A stretch of 64,000 bases of DNA from NCBI RefSeq assembly GCF_003171715.1, contig NZ_QGHL01000008.1, positions 124,001 to 188,000 on the forward strand, written 5' to 3'. The position numbers and the translations under genes are program-made. Of the stretch, positions 28,605-44,888 are shown piece by piece (the first letter of the stretch is position 1; every line of letters begins with the position of its first letter). Source of the stretch: Novosphingobium meiothermophilum (GTDB lineage Bacteria; Pseudomonadota; Alphaproteobacteria; Sphingomonadales; Sphingomonadaceae). The notes under the pieces are model-generated. The model was not told where the DNA came from. It saw only the letters and a program-made list of their open reading frames with translations, and did no database searches.

Positions 28605-28636
28605 GGTTGTGCGCTGCCGGGGTTGTGCGCTGCCGG
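28605..28636 (+). repeat. Two perfect 16-base tandem units upstream of rpoB
   Basis: GGTTGTGCGCTGCCGG occurs at 28605-28620 and 28621-28636, with a diverged third start (AGCTGTGCGG) after it. It lies about 90 bases before the rpoB -35 box. It could be a regulator site or a slippage product. Confidence 0.75.
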
Positions 28637-28725
28637 AGCTGTGCGGGTCGGGCCGGGGGGGCGGGGCGGGAGCGTGTTCCTGTCCAGCCGCGGCGATGCC
28701 GTGTTCTCCCGCAGGTGCGCAGGCT

Positions 28726-28754
28726 TTGACTTCCCGCCAAGGATTACCTATAGC
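28726..28754 (+). promoter_or_regulatory. rpoB promoter
   Basis: TTGACT (28726-28731) and TATAGC (28749-28754) are spaced by 17 bases, a strong sigma-70-type match. Transcription would start near 28761, leaving an untranslated leader of about 220 bases before rpoB. Confidence 0.75.
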
Positions 28755-28983
28755 GCCGCCGGTCCGATGCTTCGAGCAAGACCGGTTCATGCGCAGGAAC
28801 CGGTCCGGGAAGGAAGCGGCGGGCATACCATCTGACGCATAAGGCTGCGGGCTGCGGCATCTCCGCCACGGGGGTGACGTGCGCCAGGCGGCCTTTTCCC
28901 GTTTGGTGGCGCCACACGCTGCGCGTGGCAGATTTCCTGCCGGTTTTTGCCGGCATTCCAGTGAGAAGAGGCTCGTAACCTTT

Positions 28984-33171
<4,188 letters not shown>

Positions 33172-33261
33172 GGACCATGGGCGGCGCCTGCATCGCCGCC
33201 CGCCCTTTCGCACCAGATTTCACGTCCAACGCCTCGGCATGAGGCAAGGGAACGGCACCAA

Positions 33262-37548
<4,287 letters not shown>

Positions 37549-37592
37549 TCCGCGTCATCGCCTGACCGGGCGCAGGCCCGGCGCAAAGCAAT

Positions 37593-37624
37593 GCCCCGCC
37601 AGAGCGATCCGGCGGGGCGTTTTG
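37593..37624 (+). terminator. Rho-independent terminator of rpoBC
   Basis: GCCCCGCC (37593-37600) pairs with GGCGGGGC (37611-37618) across a 10-base loop, followed by GTTTTG. It lies 45 bases after the rpoC stop. Confidence 0.88.
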
Positions 37625-37673
37625 TGCATGCGGGGCTGCATTCGAGGTCGCATCGACGCTGGGGCCGGCCAGC

Positions 37674-37707
37674 AAAAGGCCCGGCCCTGCGAAGAAGGCC
37701 GGGCCTT
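37674..37707 (-). terminator. Terminator of glpX, possibly bidirectional
   Basis: AAGGCCCGGCC (37676-37686) and GGCCGGGCCTT (37697-37707) are exact complements with a 10-base loop. On the minus strand the stem is followed by a T-rich end, suited to stopping glpX transcription 33 bases after its stop codon. Confidence 0.85.
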
Positions 37708-37739
37708 GATGCGCACCGGGTGCGGCGCGTGCAGGAGGT

Positions 37740-38735
37740 TCAGCGGCGTCCCTTGCGGTGTTCGCCCTTCACCCAGCGCACTGTTCCCGAGGATGCGCGC
37801 ATCACCACGCTTTCGGTCGTCATCACGCCGTTCTTGTGGACTTTCACCCCGTCGAGCAGCGAACCGTCGGTCACGCCGGTGGCGGCGAAGATGCAGTCGC
37901 CCTTGGCCAGTTCCTTGAGATCATACTGCTTGTTGAGATCCTCGATGCCCCACTTGCGGGCGCGTGCCTTCTCATCCTCGTTGCGGAACAGGAGGCGGCC
38001 CTTGAACTGCCCGCCAACGCAGCGCAGCGCGGCAGCCGCCAGCACGCCCTCTGGCGCGCCGCCCGTGCCCATATACATGTCGATGCCCGTGTCCTCGTCG
38101 GTCACGGCGATCACGCCGGCCACGTCGCCATCGGGAATGAGGCTGATGCCACAGCCGATGCTGCGCAGTTCGGCGATGAGTTCGGCATGGCGCGGCCGGT
38201 CCAGCACGCAGACGATGATTTCGCCCGGTTCCACGCCCTTGGCGGCGGCGACCGCCCTGACGTTCTCGGTCGGCGACTTGTCGAGATCGATGATTCCCTC
38301 CGGATAACCCGGACCCACGGCGAGCTTGTCCATATAGACATCGGGCGCGTTGAGCAGTCCGCCCTCTTCGGCAACGGCAAGGACGGCCAGCGCATTCGGA
38401 CCGGCCTTGGCGGTGATGGTCGTGCCCTCCAGCGGGTCGAGCGCGATGTCGATCTTCGGTCCCTTGCCGGGCGCCGCGCCCACCTTCTCGCCGATGTAGA
38501 GCATGGGCGCTTCGTCGCGCTCGCCTTCACCGATCACCACGGTGCCGTCCATGTAGAGTTCGTTGAAGGCGGCGCGCATGGCTTCGACGGCGGCTGCGTC
38601 GGCGGCCTTCTCGTCGCCGCGCCCGATCAGGCGCGAGGCACCAATGGCGGCGGCTTCGGTCACGCGCACCATTTCAAGGACAAGAACCCGGTCAAGAACC
38701 TGGGAGGCGGCGGGGTTGGTGTTGGCTTCGGTCAC
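37740..38735 (-). CDS. glpX: Class II fructose-1,6-bisphosphatase
   Basis: Gluconeogenic hydrolysis of fructose 1,6-bisphosphate. The 331-residue product has the GlpX-type landmarks IGRGDEKAADAAAVEAMR (Gly-Arg-Gly-Asp near residue 38), VVIGEGERDEAPML, and the metal/phosphate motif DPLEGTT. MYMGTGGAPEGVLAAAAL is the late signature. hom is encoded upstream on the same strand, but a plus-strand gene now lies between them. Confidence 0.95.
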   Translation of the reverse strand: MTEANTNPAASQVLDRVLVLEMVRVTEAAAIGASRLIGRGDEKAADAAAVEAMRAAFNELYMDGTVVIGEGERDEAPMLYIGEKVGAAPGKGPKIDIALDPLEGTTITAKAGPNALAVLAVAEEGGLLNAPDVYMDKLAVGPGYPEGIIDLDKSPTENVRAVAAAKGVEPGEIIVCVLDRPRHAELIAELRSIGCGISLIPDGDVAGVIAVTDEDTGIDMYMGTGGAPEGVLAAAALRCVGGQFKGRLLFRNEDEKARARKWGIEDLNKQYDLKELAKGDCIFAATGVTDGSLLDGVKVHKNGVMTTESVVMRASSGTVRWVKGEHRKGRR

Positions 38736-38853
38736 GATGGCTCCAGCTGGATAGGGGTGGGCGGTTGGGATGGGGCGGGCGGATCAAGGTGGCGCGGGTT
38801 CAGCTTGGGTGCAGCTTGTTCCCGTCATTCCCGGATCGACGCGGCGAAAGGTT

Positions 38854-38875
38854 TGTGCAAATCATCCTGTGCAAA
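38854..38875. repeat. Pair of TGTGCAAA direct repeats
   Basis: TGTGCAAA occurs at 38854-38861 and 38868-38875 (14-base period), and the outer edges (GTTTG and CAAAC) are complementary. It lies in the 234-base gap between the divergent glpX and secreted-protein genes, so it could be an operator for either. Confidence 0.5.
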
Positions 38876-38969
38876 CGTATGCGTGGGGCATCACGGTGTC
38901 GCACAACGGGTATTGCTTGGCACATGTGACGCTGGTGTGTCCCATGGCACTAGACGCGATGGAGGGGTT

Positions 38970-39443
38970 TTGTCGAGACAGGCACTGATGGTCGGCATCG
39001 GGCTGGCGCTGGTTTTCGCAGCCACGCCGCTGCTTGCCCAGCAGGGGCAGGCTGGCGCATCGGCGCCGGTGCAGGGTCCGGTCGCTCCCGGAGGCACGCC
39101 CGCTTCGGATGCGGAAGTGGCCCGCAACCTGCTGTCCACCTCGCAGACCCAGCGTTGCCGCCCGATGCAGCGTTCCGACGGCACGATCGTCGTCTGCGGC
39201 GGCAAGGAGGCGAGCGAGCGCGAGCGCATTCCCCTGCGCGACGAGACCGATGGTGCTAAATCGACCGATACGGGGGTTCCGCGCGCGCCCAATGTATCGG
39301 GCCTGCGTGATTGCAGCCGCGGGTGCATCGGCCTTGGCGGCGTGCCGCCGCCGATCTACTATTTCGACATCAAGGCGCTGCCCGCTCCGCCGCCGGGCTC
39401 CGATGCTGACCGCATCGCCAAGGGCGAGATTCCCGCGCCCTGA
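38970..39443 (+). CDS. Secreted protein of unknown function with VVCGGK...RIP motif
   Basis: A 157-residue exported protein. From the TTG at 38970 (after GGAGG) it reads LSRQALMVGIGLALVFAATPLLAQ, a normal signal peptide with a charged start. ATG 38988 is the alternative and lacks that charge. The mature part has CRPMQRSDG, TIVVCGGKEASERERIP, a CSRGC pair and a proline-rich end (ALPAPPPGSD). The motif is shared with the protein at 5596-6180, so the two are probably distant paralogues. Its end is 23 bases from the convergent hom gene. Confidence 0.78.
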   Translation: MSRQALMVGIGLALVFAATPLLAQQGQAGASAPVQGPVAPGGTPASDAEVARNLLSTSQTQRCRPMQRSDGTIVVCGGKEASERERIPLRDETDGAKSTDTGVPRAPNVSGLRDCSRGCIGLGGVPPPIYYFDIKALPAPPPGSDADRIAKGEIPAP

Positions 39444-39466
39444 GCGATGCTTGCAGGCGGGGCGCC

Positions 39467-40774
39467 CTATTCGCCCAGAATATGCATGACCAGCGGCGGT
39501 TCGGCCAGCACCGGAGATCCATCGAGCAGGCGCAGCGCCTCCGCGATGGCGCTTTCCGGGCCTTCGTGCGTGACCATTGCCACCATGACCGGGGCATCGT
39601 CCTTGCCGCCCTTCTGGATGAGGCTTTCGATCGAAACCCCCGCATCGCGCATGGCGGCGGTGATCTCGGCCAGCACGCCGGGCCGGTCAGCCACGTTGAA
39701 CCGGATGTAGGCCTTGCCGGTGCGATGGCCGGTTTCCGCGGGCGCGGCCCGTTCAAGTTCGGCCACGGGGATGGAAAAGGGCGCGCCTATGTCGCCGCGC
39801 GCGATGTCGATGAGATCGGCAACAACCGCGCTGGCTGTCGGGCCATCACCCGCACCTGCGCCCTGGAACAGCAGTCGGCCGACGAAGTTGCCTTCGGCCA
39901 CCACGGCATTGGTTGCGCCATCGACATGCGCCAGCGGATGATCGCGGTGGACCAGATGCGGATGCACGCGCTGGAACAGCCGCCGGTGCCCCTGGGCGTC
40001 GGTCTCGGTCTCGGCCATGCCGATCAGGCGGATATAGTAGCCCAGCGCATCGGCCTGGGCGATGTCGGCGGCAAGCACGCGGCGGATACCGGTTGCGGCA
40101 ACGGGCTTGAAATCGACCGCAGTGCCAAAGGCAATGGACGACAGGATCGAAAGCTTGTGCGCGGCATCGATGCCGTCGATATCGAAAGTGGGGTCCGCCT
40201 CGGCATAGCCCTTGGCCTGTGCTTCGGCCAGAACGTCGGCGAAGTCGCGCCCGGTGTCCTCCATCGTCGAGAGGATGTAGTTGCAGGTGCCGTTGAGGAT
40301 GCCATAGACCCGCGCGATTTCGTTGGCGGCCACGCCTTCCTTCAGACCCTTGATGACCGGGATCCCGCCTGCCACTGCCGCCTCGAACTTGAGGGCGACC
40401 CTGGCGGCCTCCGCCTTGGCGGCCAGCTCAACGCCGTGATGGGCGATCATCGCCTTGTTCGCGGTGACCAGCGCCTTTCCGGCCTCGAAGGTGGTGCGCG
40501 CCAGTGCCAGCGCGGGGCCATCGGCACCGCCGACGAGTTCGACGACCACGTCGACATCCGGGCGTTCGCCCAGAATCACCATGTCGTCTTCCCAGGCATA
40601 GCGCGAGACGTCGAACCCGCGGTCCTTGTGGCGGTTGCGCGCGCTGACAGTCGTGATGACAATGGGGCGCCCCGCACGCCGCGCGATGAGATCGGCGTTG
40701 GCCTCGATCAGCCGGATAACTCCGCCGCCAACCGTGCCAAGCCCGGCCAGCGCAATGCGCAAAGGTTCGCTCAT
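39467..40774 (-). CDS. hom: Homoserine dehydrogenase
   Basis: Reduces aspartate semialdehyde to homoserine, the branch to Met, Thr and Ile. The 435-residue product has the dinucleotide fold (IALAGLGTVGGGVIRLI), the catalytic block KFEAAVAGGIPVIKGL, the signature GILNGTCNYILSTM, and a C-terminal ACT domain (FNVADRPGVLAEITAAMRD) for feedback control. I chose MSEPLRIAL at 40774. lysC, the first enzyme of the same pathway, is also in this window (54511-55779), and dapB holds the competing branch. Confidence 0.97.
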   Translation of the reverse strand: MSEPLRIALAGLGTVGGGVIRLIEANADLIARRAGRPIVITTVSARNRHKDRGFDVSRYAWEDDMVILGERPDVDVVVELVGGADGPALALARTTFEAGKALVTANKAMIAHHGVELAAKAEAARVALKFEAAVAGGIPVIKGLKEGVAANEIARVYGILNGTCNYILSTMEDTGRDFADVLAEAQAKGYAEADPTFDIDGIDAAHKLSILSSIAFGTAVDFKPVAATGIRRVLAADIAQADALGYYIRLIGMAETETDAQGHRRLFQRVHPHLVHRDHPLAHVDGATNAVVAEGNFVGRLLFQGAGAGDGPTASAVVADLIDIARGDIGAPFSIPVAELERAAPAETGHRTGKAYIRFNVADRPGVLAEITAAMRDAGVSIESLIQKGGKDDAPVMVAMVTHEGPESAIAEALRLLDGSPVLAEPPLVMHILGE

Positions 40775-40863
40775 TTCAATCCCGTCTGCTGGAACACGCA
40801 CAAAGTTGCGCTGCGGGCCTTAGGCCAGTGGCGCCTGTGCGGCAACACCCGCTGCGCGAGCGT

Positions 40864-41778
40864 CTAGCGCGACCTTTCCACCGGCGGGCGCGAGCGAGTG
40901 CATTCGCCCAGTTCGCGCATCACGAAGGCATAGTCTTCGGCAGCGGCGCGCACGCTGGCCGCGCTTCCCGAAAGGCTGGCCCCGGCCGGCATGGTGCGCG
41001 GCAGGCTACAGGCAAGGCGATACCACGTGAGCGTATCGCGCGCGGGCGGGCGGGCGGTCTGATCGACGATCTCCGATAGGCTGATGCCCCATGTCTTCGG
41101 CAGGCCGGGGCGGCGGACAACCGATAGCGAAACCGGCGCATTGCCTTCGGTCTGGAGGAAGACCTGCGTCTCGCCTTCGCCCACCAGATTGCCCGGAACG
41201 AACAGGATTTCCCGCACTGCAAGGATGCGCGGCGCAGGATCGGGCGAGAGCAGTTCGGTGAGAATCGCGCGGGTGCGCATCTCGGTCTCGCCGGACCAGG
41301 CAATCTGCGCCCCGCTATCGACCAGCCGCAACTCGCCCGGACGTCCCGGCACGGTCCTGGCGAAGACGAGCACGACTGCCTTGCCCAGCTTCGGCAGCTT
41401 CCCGCGCGGATCAAGCGCAACATCCGCCAGGTAGCGCACGGTCTCGCCCTGTGCCGGTCCGCTCAGCACCGTCTGCGTTCTGGCCTCGATCAGGACGCGG
41501 GCCATTCCTGCGGGCAGGTTCGGTGCCTGTTCGGGCTTGAGGCGCGTTACCTTGCGGACCTGCGCGCGCAGCACGAGCTCGCTGGCATCGGCCAGATCGG
41601 CGAGGTCGGCATAGGTCAGTGCGTGCGACGCGGCGGAATCAGCTCCGCTCCGAATCGCGGATTGTTGGGCAAGGGCAATATCTGGAACGAATCCGGACCA
41701 GAACGCGGCAACAATCCCCAGCGGGACGAGCCGTGCTGCGAAGGCGCGGAAGGGACGGATTCGGCTGAGTCTGGGCAT
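40864..41778 (-). CDS. Exported protein of unknown function
   Basis: A 304-residue protein starting MPRLSRIRPF with a signal peptide of about 38 residues ending near DIALAQQ. The mature part has a repeated Ala-Asp theme at its start (YADLADLADASELVLRA), a beta-rich middle (VRYLADVALDPRG, AVVLVFARTVPGR) and a late Cys pair (RLACSLP, GECTRSR). I do not recognise a family. It is monocistronic and divergent from tonB, with 347 bases between them. Confidence 0.75.
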   Translation of the reverse strand: MPRLSRIRPFRAFAARLVPLGIVAAFWSGFVPDIALAQQSAIRSGADSAASHALTYADLADLADASELVLRAQVRKVTRLKPEQAPNLPAGMARVLIEARTQTVLSGPAQGETVRYLADVALDPRGKLPKLGKAVVLVFARTVPGRPGELRLVDSGAQIAWSGETEMRTRAILTELLSPDPAPRILAVREILFVPGNLVGEGETQVFLQTEGNAPVSLSVVRRPGLPKTWGISLSEIVDQTARPPARDTLTWYRLACSLPRTMPAGASLSGSAASVRAAAEDYAFVMRELGECTRSRPPVERSR

Positions 41779-42125
41779 ATCTCTGTCTCCGGCTGCATCC
41801 ATGACGGCAGCCGCGCTTCGTTTCCCGCTGATTTCAGGCAGTGCAACCCTGAATCGACAGTTAACGGATAAAGCATTTGCGCGGCTTTGGCTTCGCCGTT
41901 AAAGATGCGCCCGTTCGGGCAATCCAAAAACAAGCAGCCCGACGCTTGCCGCCGCCGGATGCACCTGCATTCGATGTCGGCGGACCGGGTTGCCGGCAGG
42001 GTGGATTGTAATTTGCTGGATTGGCCTGCGGGCAGGACGGTGATCCTGCGCGTTGGCTCCACCTTGGCCAGGGCCGTTCATGCGTGCTCCGGGTCCGGGT
42101 GGACGATCAGGAGTATTGGAGCTGA
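41779..42125. other. Divergent gap upstream of tonB
   Basis: No gene is apparent. The left part is relatively AT-rich (CAGTTAACGGATAAAGCATTT near 41857-41877, shown as two overlapping parts: CAGTTAACGG, GATAAAGCATTT) and carries a small GCCC/GGGC hairpin near 41908. I looked for a Fur-type box and did not find a clear one. tonB has AGGAGTATTGGAGC upstream. Confidence 0.6.
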
Positions 42126-42785
42126 ATGGCATACGCTGACCAACAGATGAGCGGTAACAAGATCACCGCGCTCATCATCGTTGCGATTCTTCATGTCGCC
42201 GTCGGCTATGCGCTGGTCACTGGACTGGCGTACGAGGCGATCAAGAAGGTCAAAGAGGTGACCTCGGCGGTCAACATCGAAGAAGAGAAGCCGCCGGAGG
42301 AACCGCCTCCGCCGCCTCCTCCGAAGCAGGATCAACCGCCGCCGCCGATCGTCGCGCCGCCGCCGCCGATCAGCTTCAACGCGCCTGCTCCGCAGGTGCA
42401 GACGGTGAACGAAGCGCCGCCGATTCCGGCTCCGCCGGCGCCGGTTGCGTTGCCTGCGCCGCCCGCACCGCCGCCGCCGCGTTTCACGCCGAAGGCGGCC
42501 GTGCCCAAGGGCAACCCCGGCAACTGGGCAACGTCGAACGACTATCCCTCGCGTGCGCTGCGCGAAGAGCGTGAAGGCACCACGGGGTTCCGCGTCACTA
42601 TCGGGACGGACGGCAAGGTCATCGATTGCGAAATCACCCGGTCTTCGGGAAGCGCAGACCTTGACGAAGCGACCTGCTCCAACGTCCGTCGGCGTGCACG
42701 CTTCACGCCCGCGACCGATGGTGACGGCAACCCCACCACGGGCTCGTATTCGAACTCGATCCGCTGGGTGATCCCGAAGGACTGA
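42126..42785 (+). CDS. tonB: TonB energy-transducing protein
   Basis: Links the ExbB-ExbD motor to outer-membrane TonB-dependent receptors. The 219-residue product has a short cytoplasmic start, one membrane segment (about 12-33), a Glu/Pro switch and a long proline-rich linker (about 55-120). The C-terminal TonB domain (about 140-219) has NDYPSRALREEREGTTGFRV and a Cys pair (VIDCEIT, EATCSNV). It opens a four-gene motor operon with exbB 91 bases downstream. Confidence 0.94.
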   Translation: MAYADQQMSGNKITALIIVAILHVAVGYALVTGLAYEAIKKVKEVTSAVNIEEEKPPEEPPPPPPPKQDQPPPPIVAPPPPISFNAPAPQVQTVNEAPPIPAPPAPVALPAPPAPPPPRFTPKAAVPKGNPGNWATSNDYPSRALREEREGTTGFRVTIGTDGKVIDCEITRSSGSADLDEATCSNVRRRARFTPATDGDGNPTTGSYSNSIRWVIPKD

Positions 42786-42876
42786 TGCGCCTTCAGGATC
42801 CCCGTGCGGGACAGCCACGAGAGCCCGGACCCCTGGCTTTCATGCACTTTGCTTTGAATTAAAGAGGAAGAATCGC

Positions 42877-43629
42877 ATGTTCATCTACACTCTGGCCGCC
42901 GCCGCCGCTCAGGCCGCGCCGCAGAACAAGTTCGGTTTCAAGGAAGCGCTCGAACAGGGCGGTTTCATCGCCTACGCAACCGTCGTCATTCTCGGCATCA
43001 TGTCGTTCGGCTCGTTCTTCATCCTGTTCACCAAGTTCTTTGAACAGAACAAGATCCTCGGCCAGTACAAGTCGATCCGCTCGACCTTCTGGAAGGCTGC
43101 CAGCCTCAAGGAAGGCGCTGCCAAGCTCGACAAGAACTCGGCATGGCGCCAGCTCGTCGACGACGGTCTTGCTGCCGAAGAACAGCACGGCAAGATGACC
43201 GACGCGCTTGAAGCCCATGACTGGCTGCACGGCTCGCTGGCCCGTTCGGAAGCCTCGATCAACTCGCGTCTTGCCGGCGGCCTGCCCTTCCTCGCGACCG
43301 TGGGTGCAACCGCGCCGTTCATCGGTCTGTTCGGCACCGTGGTCGGCATCTACCGCGCCCTCATCAACATCGGTCTGGCCGGCTCGGCCTCGATCGACAA
43401 GGTGGCCGGTCCGGTGGGTGAAGCGCTCATCATGACCGCGCTCGGCCTGCTCGTCGCCGTTCCCGCCGTGCTTGCCTACAACTGGCTCCAGTCGCGCAAC
43501 AAGCGCATTGCCGAACTGCTTCAGGGCTTCTCGACCGACATTCTGGCGAACATCACCTCGAAGGGTGCTGTGAAGCCCGCCGTTACGGCTGCTCCGGCCG
43601 CTCCGGCTGCCGCTCCGGCCAAGAAGTAA
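42877..43629 (+). CDS. exbB: TonB system motor protein ExbB (MotA/TolQ/ExbB)
   Basis: Pentameric proton-channel subunit of the inner-membrane motor. The 250-residue product has a first membrane segment (about 28-50) and a cytoplasmic loop. Two later segments contain the conserved FLATVGATAPFIGLFGTVVGI (residues around 140-160) and GEALIMTALGLLVAVPAVLAYN. The Ala/Pro-rich C-terminal tail is unusual but common in this lineage. A good ribosome site (AGAGGAAG) precedes ATG 42877. Confidence 0.95.
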   Translation: MFIYTLAAAAAQAAPQNKFGFKEALEQGGFIAYATVVILGIMSFGSFFILFTKFFEQNKILGQYKSIRSTFWKAASLKEGAAKLDKNSAWRQLVDDGLAAEEQHGKMTDALEAHDWLHGSLARSEASINSRLAGGLPFLATVGATAPFIGLFGTVVGIYRALINIGLAGSASIDKVAGPVGEALIMTALGLLVAVPAVLAYNWLQSRNKRIAELLQGFSTDILANITSKGAVKPAVTAAPAAPAAAPAKK

Positions 43630-43744
43630 GCATTGAAACCGGGGTCGGGCCTGTCCCGGCCCCTCTCCGGAAACGCGAAAGGTGCGCGCAGTTTTCAAGG
43701 AACTGTGCAGGCCAACGCGGATCACAACGGACAGGATGTAACCC

Positions 43745-44275
43745 ATGGCAATGTCTGTAGGCGGCGCTGGCGGAGAAGAACGCCCGATGTCGGACATCAA
43801 CACCACGCCGCTCGTGGACGTGATGCTGGTGCTGCTGATCATCTTCCTCATCGCGGTGCCGGTCGCGATCCAGACTGTCGAGAAGCTCAAGGTGCCGGTC
43901 CTTCCCAGCGAGGAATCGCAGGACAAGGTCGAGAACCTGATGCTTTCGGTGGTCTCTACCGACGAAGCCGGCCGCAGCCCGAAGGAGCCCGGTTATGCCG
44001 GTTCCTCGCGCACTGGCCAGTGCCGCGTCTATTTCAACAACACCACTCCGGTGGATAGCCAGGAGCTTTACCAGCAGGCTTTCAATCGCCTCGATGCGAT
44101 TGTGAAGCGTGAGGGCGGAGCTGCCAACATGGACCCGGAAAAGATTCCCGAAGTCCACATCCGCGGCGACGTCAACGTTCCGTGGAAGTGCATTGCCGGG
44201 GCGATCTACAACGTCCAGTCGGCCGGCTATCCGAAGGTGGCCTTCATCTCGACCCCGGTCGATCCGAACGGCTGA
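43745..44275 (+). CDS. exbD: ExbD-type biopolymer transport protein, long form with two Cys
   Basis: Proton-relay partner of ExbB. The 176-residue protein has one membrane segment, with the essential Asp in NTTPLVDVMLVLLIIFLIAV (about 19-38), and a periplasmic domain. That domain is longer than usual and carries two Cys (GQCRVYFNN and WKCIAGAIY), which could form a disulfide. It is followed 42 bases later by a second ExbD. Two ExbD genes in one operon imply a mixed or alternative motor. Confidence 0.92.
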   Translation: MAMSVGGAGGEERPMSDINTTPLVDVMLVLLIIFLIAVPVAIQTVEKLKVPVLPSEESQDKVENLMLSVVSTDEAGRSPKEPGYAGSSRTGQCRVYFNNTTPVDSQELYQQAFNRLDAIVKREGGAANMDPEKIPEVHIRGDVNVPWKCIAGAIYNVQSAGYPKVAFISTPVDPNG

Positions 44276-44317
44276 TCCGAACGGCACCGGACAAGAGAGC
44301 GAACAGGAGTACCAATC

Positions 44318-44758
44318 ATGGGAATGAGCGCCGGCAAGGATGATGGCGAGCCGATGATGGAAATGAACACGACGCCGTTGATCGACGTCATGCTCGTTCT
44401 CCTCATCATGTTCATCATCACCATCCCCGTGGCCACCCACGCGGTGAACATCGATCTTCCGCAGCCTTCGCCGCCTTCACCGAACCAGGTCGTCGATCCG
44501 ATCAAGAACAAGCTGGTGCTGACCAATGCCGGCGAAATTCTCTGGAACGGCGTGCCCACTTCGCAGGGGCAGATGGTTTCGCTGATTCAGGCGACCAAAG
44601 CGATGGATCCAGAGCCGGAACTGCAGTTCCAGCCTGAAGAATATGCGAGCTACGAGATCGCAAACCAGATGATGAAGATCATCACCGATGCCAAGGTCAC
44701 GAAGTTCGGCTTCGTCGGCAACGAGAACTTCGCCACCTTCCAGAAGGCTGGTCAGTGA
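44318..44758 (+). CDS. exbD: ExbD-type biopolymer transport protein, short form
   Basis: Second ExbD of the operon, 146 residues. The membrane segment is NTTPLIDVMLVLLIMFIITI (about 17-36) with the conserved Asp. The periplasmic domain (LVLTNAGEILWNG to KFGFVGNENF) lacks the two Cys of the first ExbD. It is the last gene of the TonB-motor operon and is followed by a strong terminator. Confidence 0.93.
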   Translation: MGMSAGKDDGEPMMEMNTTPLIDVMLVLLIMFIITIPVATHAVNIDLPQPSPPSPNQVVDPIKNKLVLTNAGEILWNGVPTSQGQMVSLIQATKAMDPEPELQFQPEEYASYEIANQMMKIITDAKVTKFGFVGNENFATFQKAGQ

Positions 44759-44823
44759 GGTTCTTGTCCCATTGCGCCGCAGGGCCTTTCGCCTGATTGC
44801 GCAAGGGTATCGGACTCAAAGAC

Positions 44824-44851
44824 GGGGGCGGAGCGATCCGCCCCCTTTTTT
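44824..44851 (+). terminator. Rho-independent terminator of tonB-exbBDD
   Basis: GGGGGCGGA (44824-44832) and TCCGCCCCC (44837-44845) pair across a GCGA tetraloop, followed by six T. It lies 65 bases after the second exbD stop. Confidence 0.95.
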
Positions 44852-44888
44852 GCGCGCATAGCCTGCTGTCATGGCGCGCTTGCGCGCA

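Larger units (their letters stand above)
28313..28983. other. 671-base divergent control region, rplJ | rpoB
   Basis: I see no credible gene in this gap. The rplJ side (about 28313-28600) must carry the rplJ promoter and leader, but I found no clear -35/-10 pair on the minus strand. The rpoB side holds a 16-base tandem repeat, a good promoter (28726-28754), and about 220 bases of leader with several hairpins. These are GACCGGTT/AACCGGTC (28780-28805), a GCCAC/GTGGC stem near 28910-28935 and a TGCCGG/CCGGCA stem near 28940-28960. Confidence 0.75.

Noticed and set aside
37758..39443. 561-codon plus-strand frame ending with the secreted protein
   Set aside because: Its first two thirds are antisense to glpX; only the last part has a signal peptide and family motif.
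42280..42490. Proline-rich repeats suggesting a separate repeat element
   Set aside because: The CCGCCG runs encode the normal proline-rich linker of TonB.
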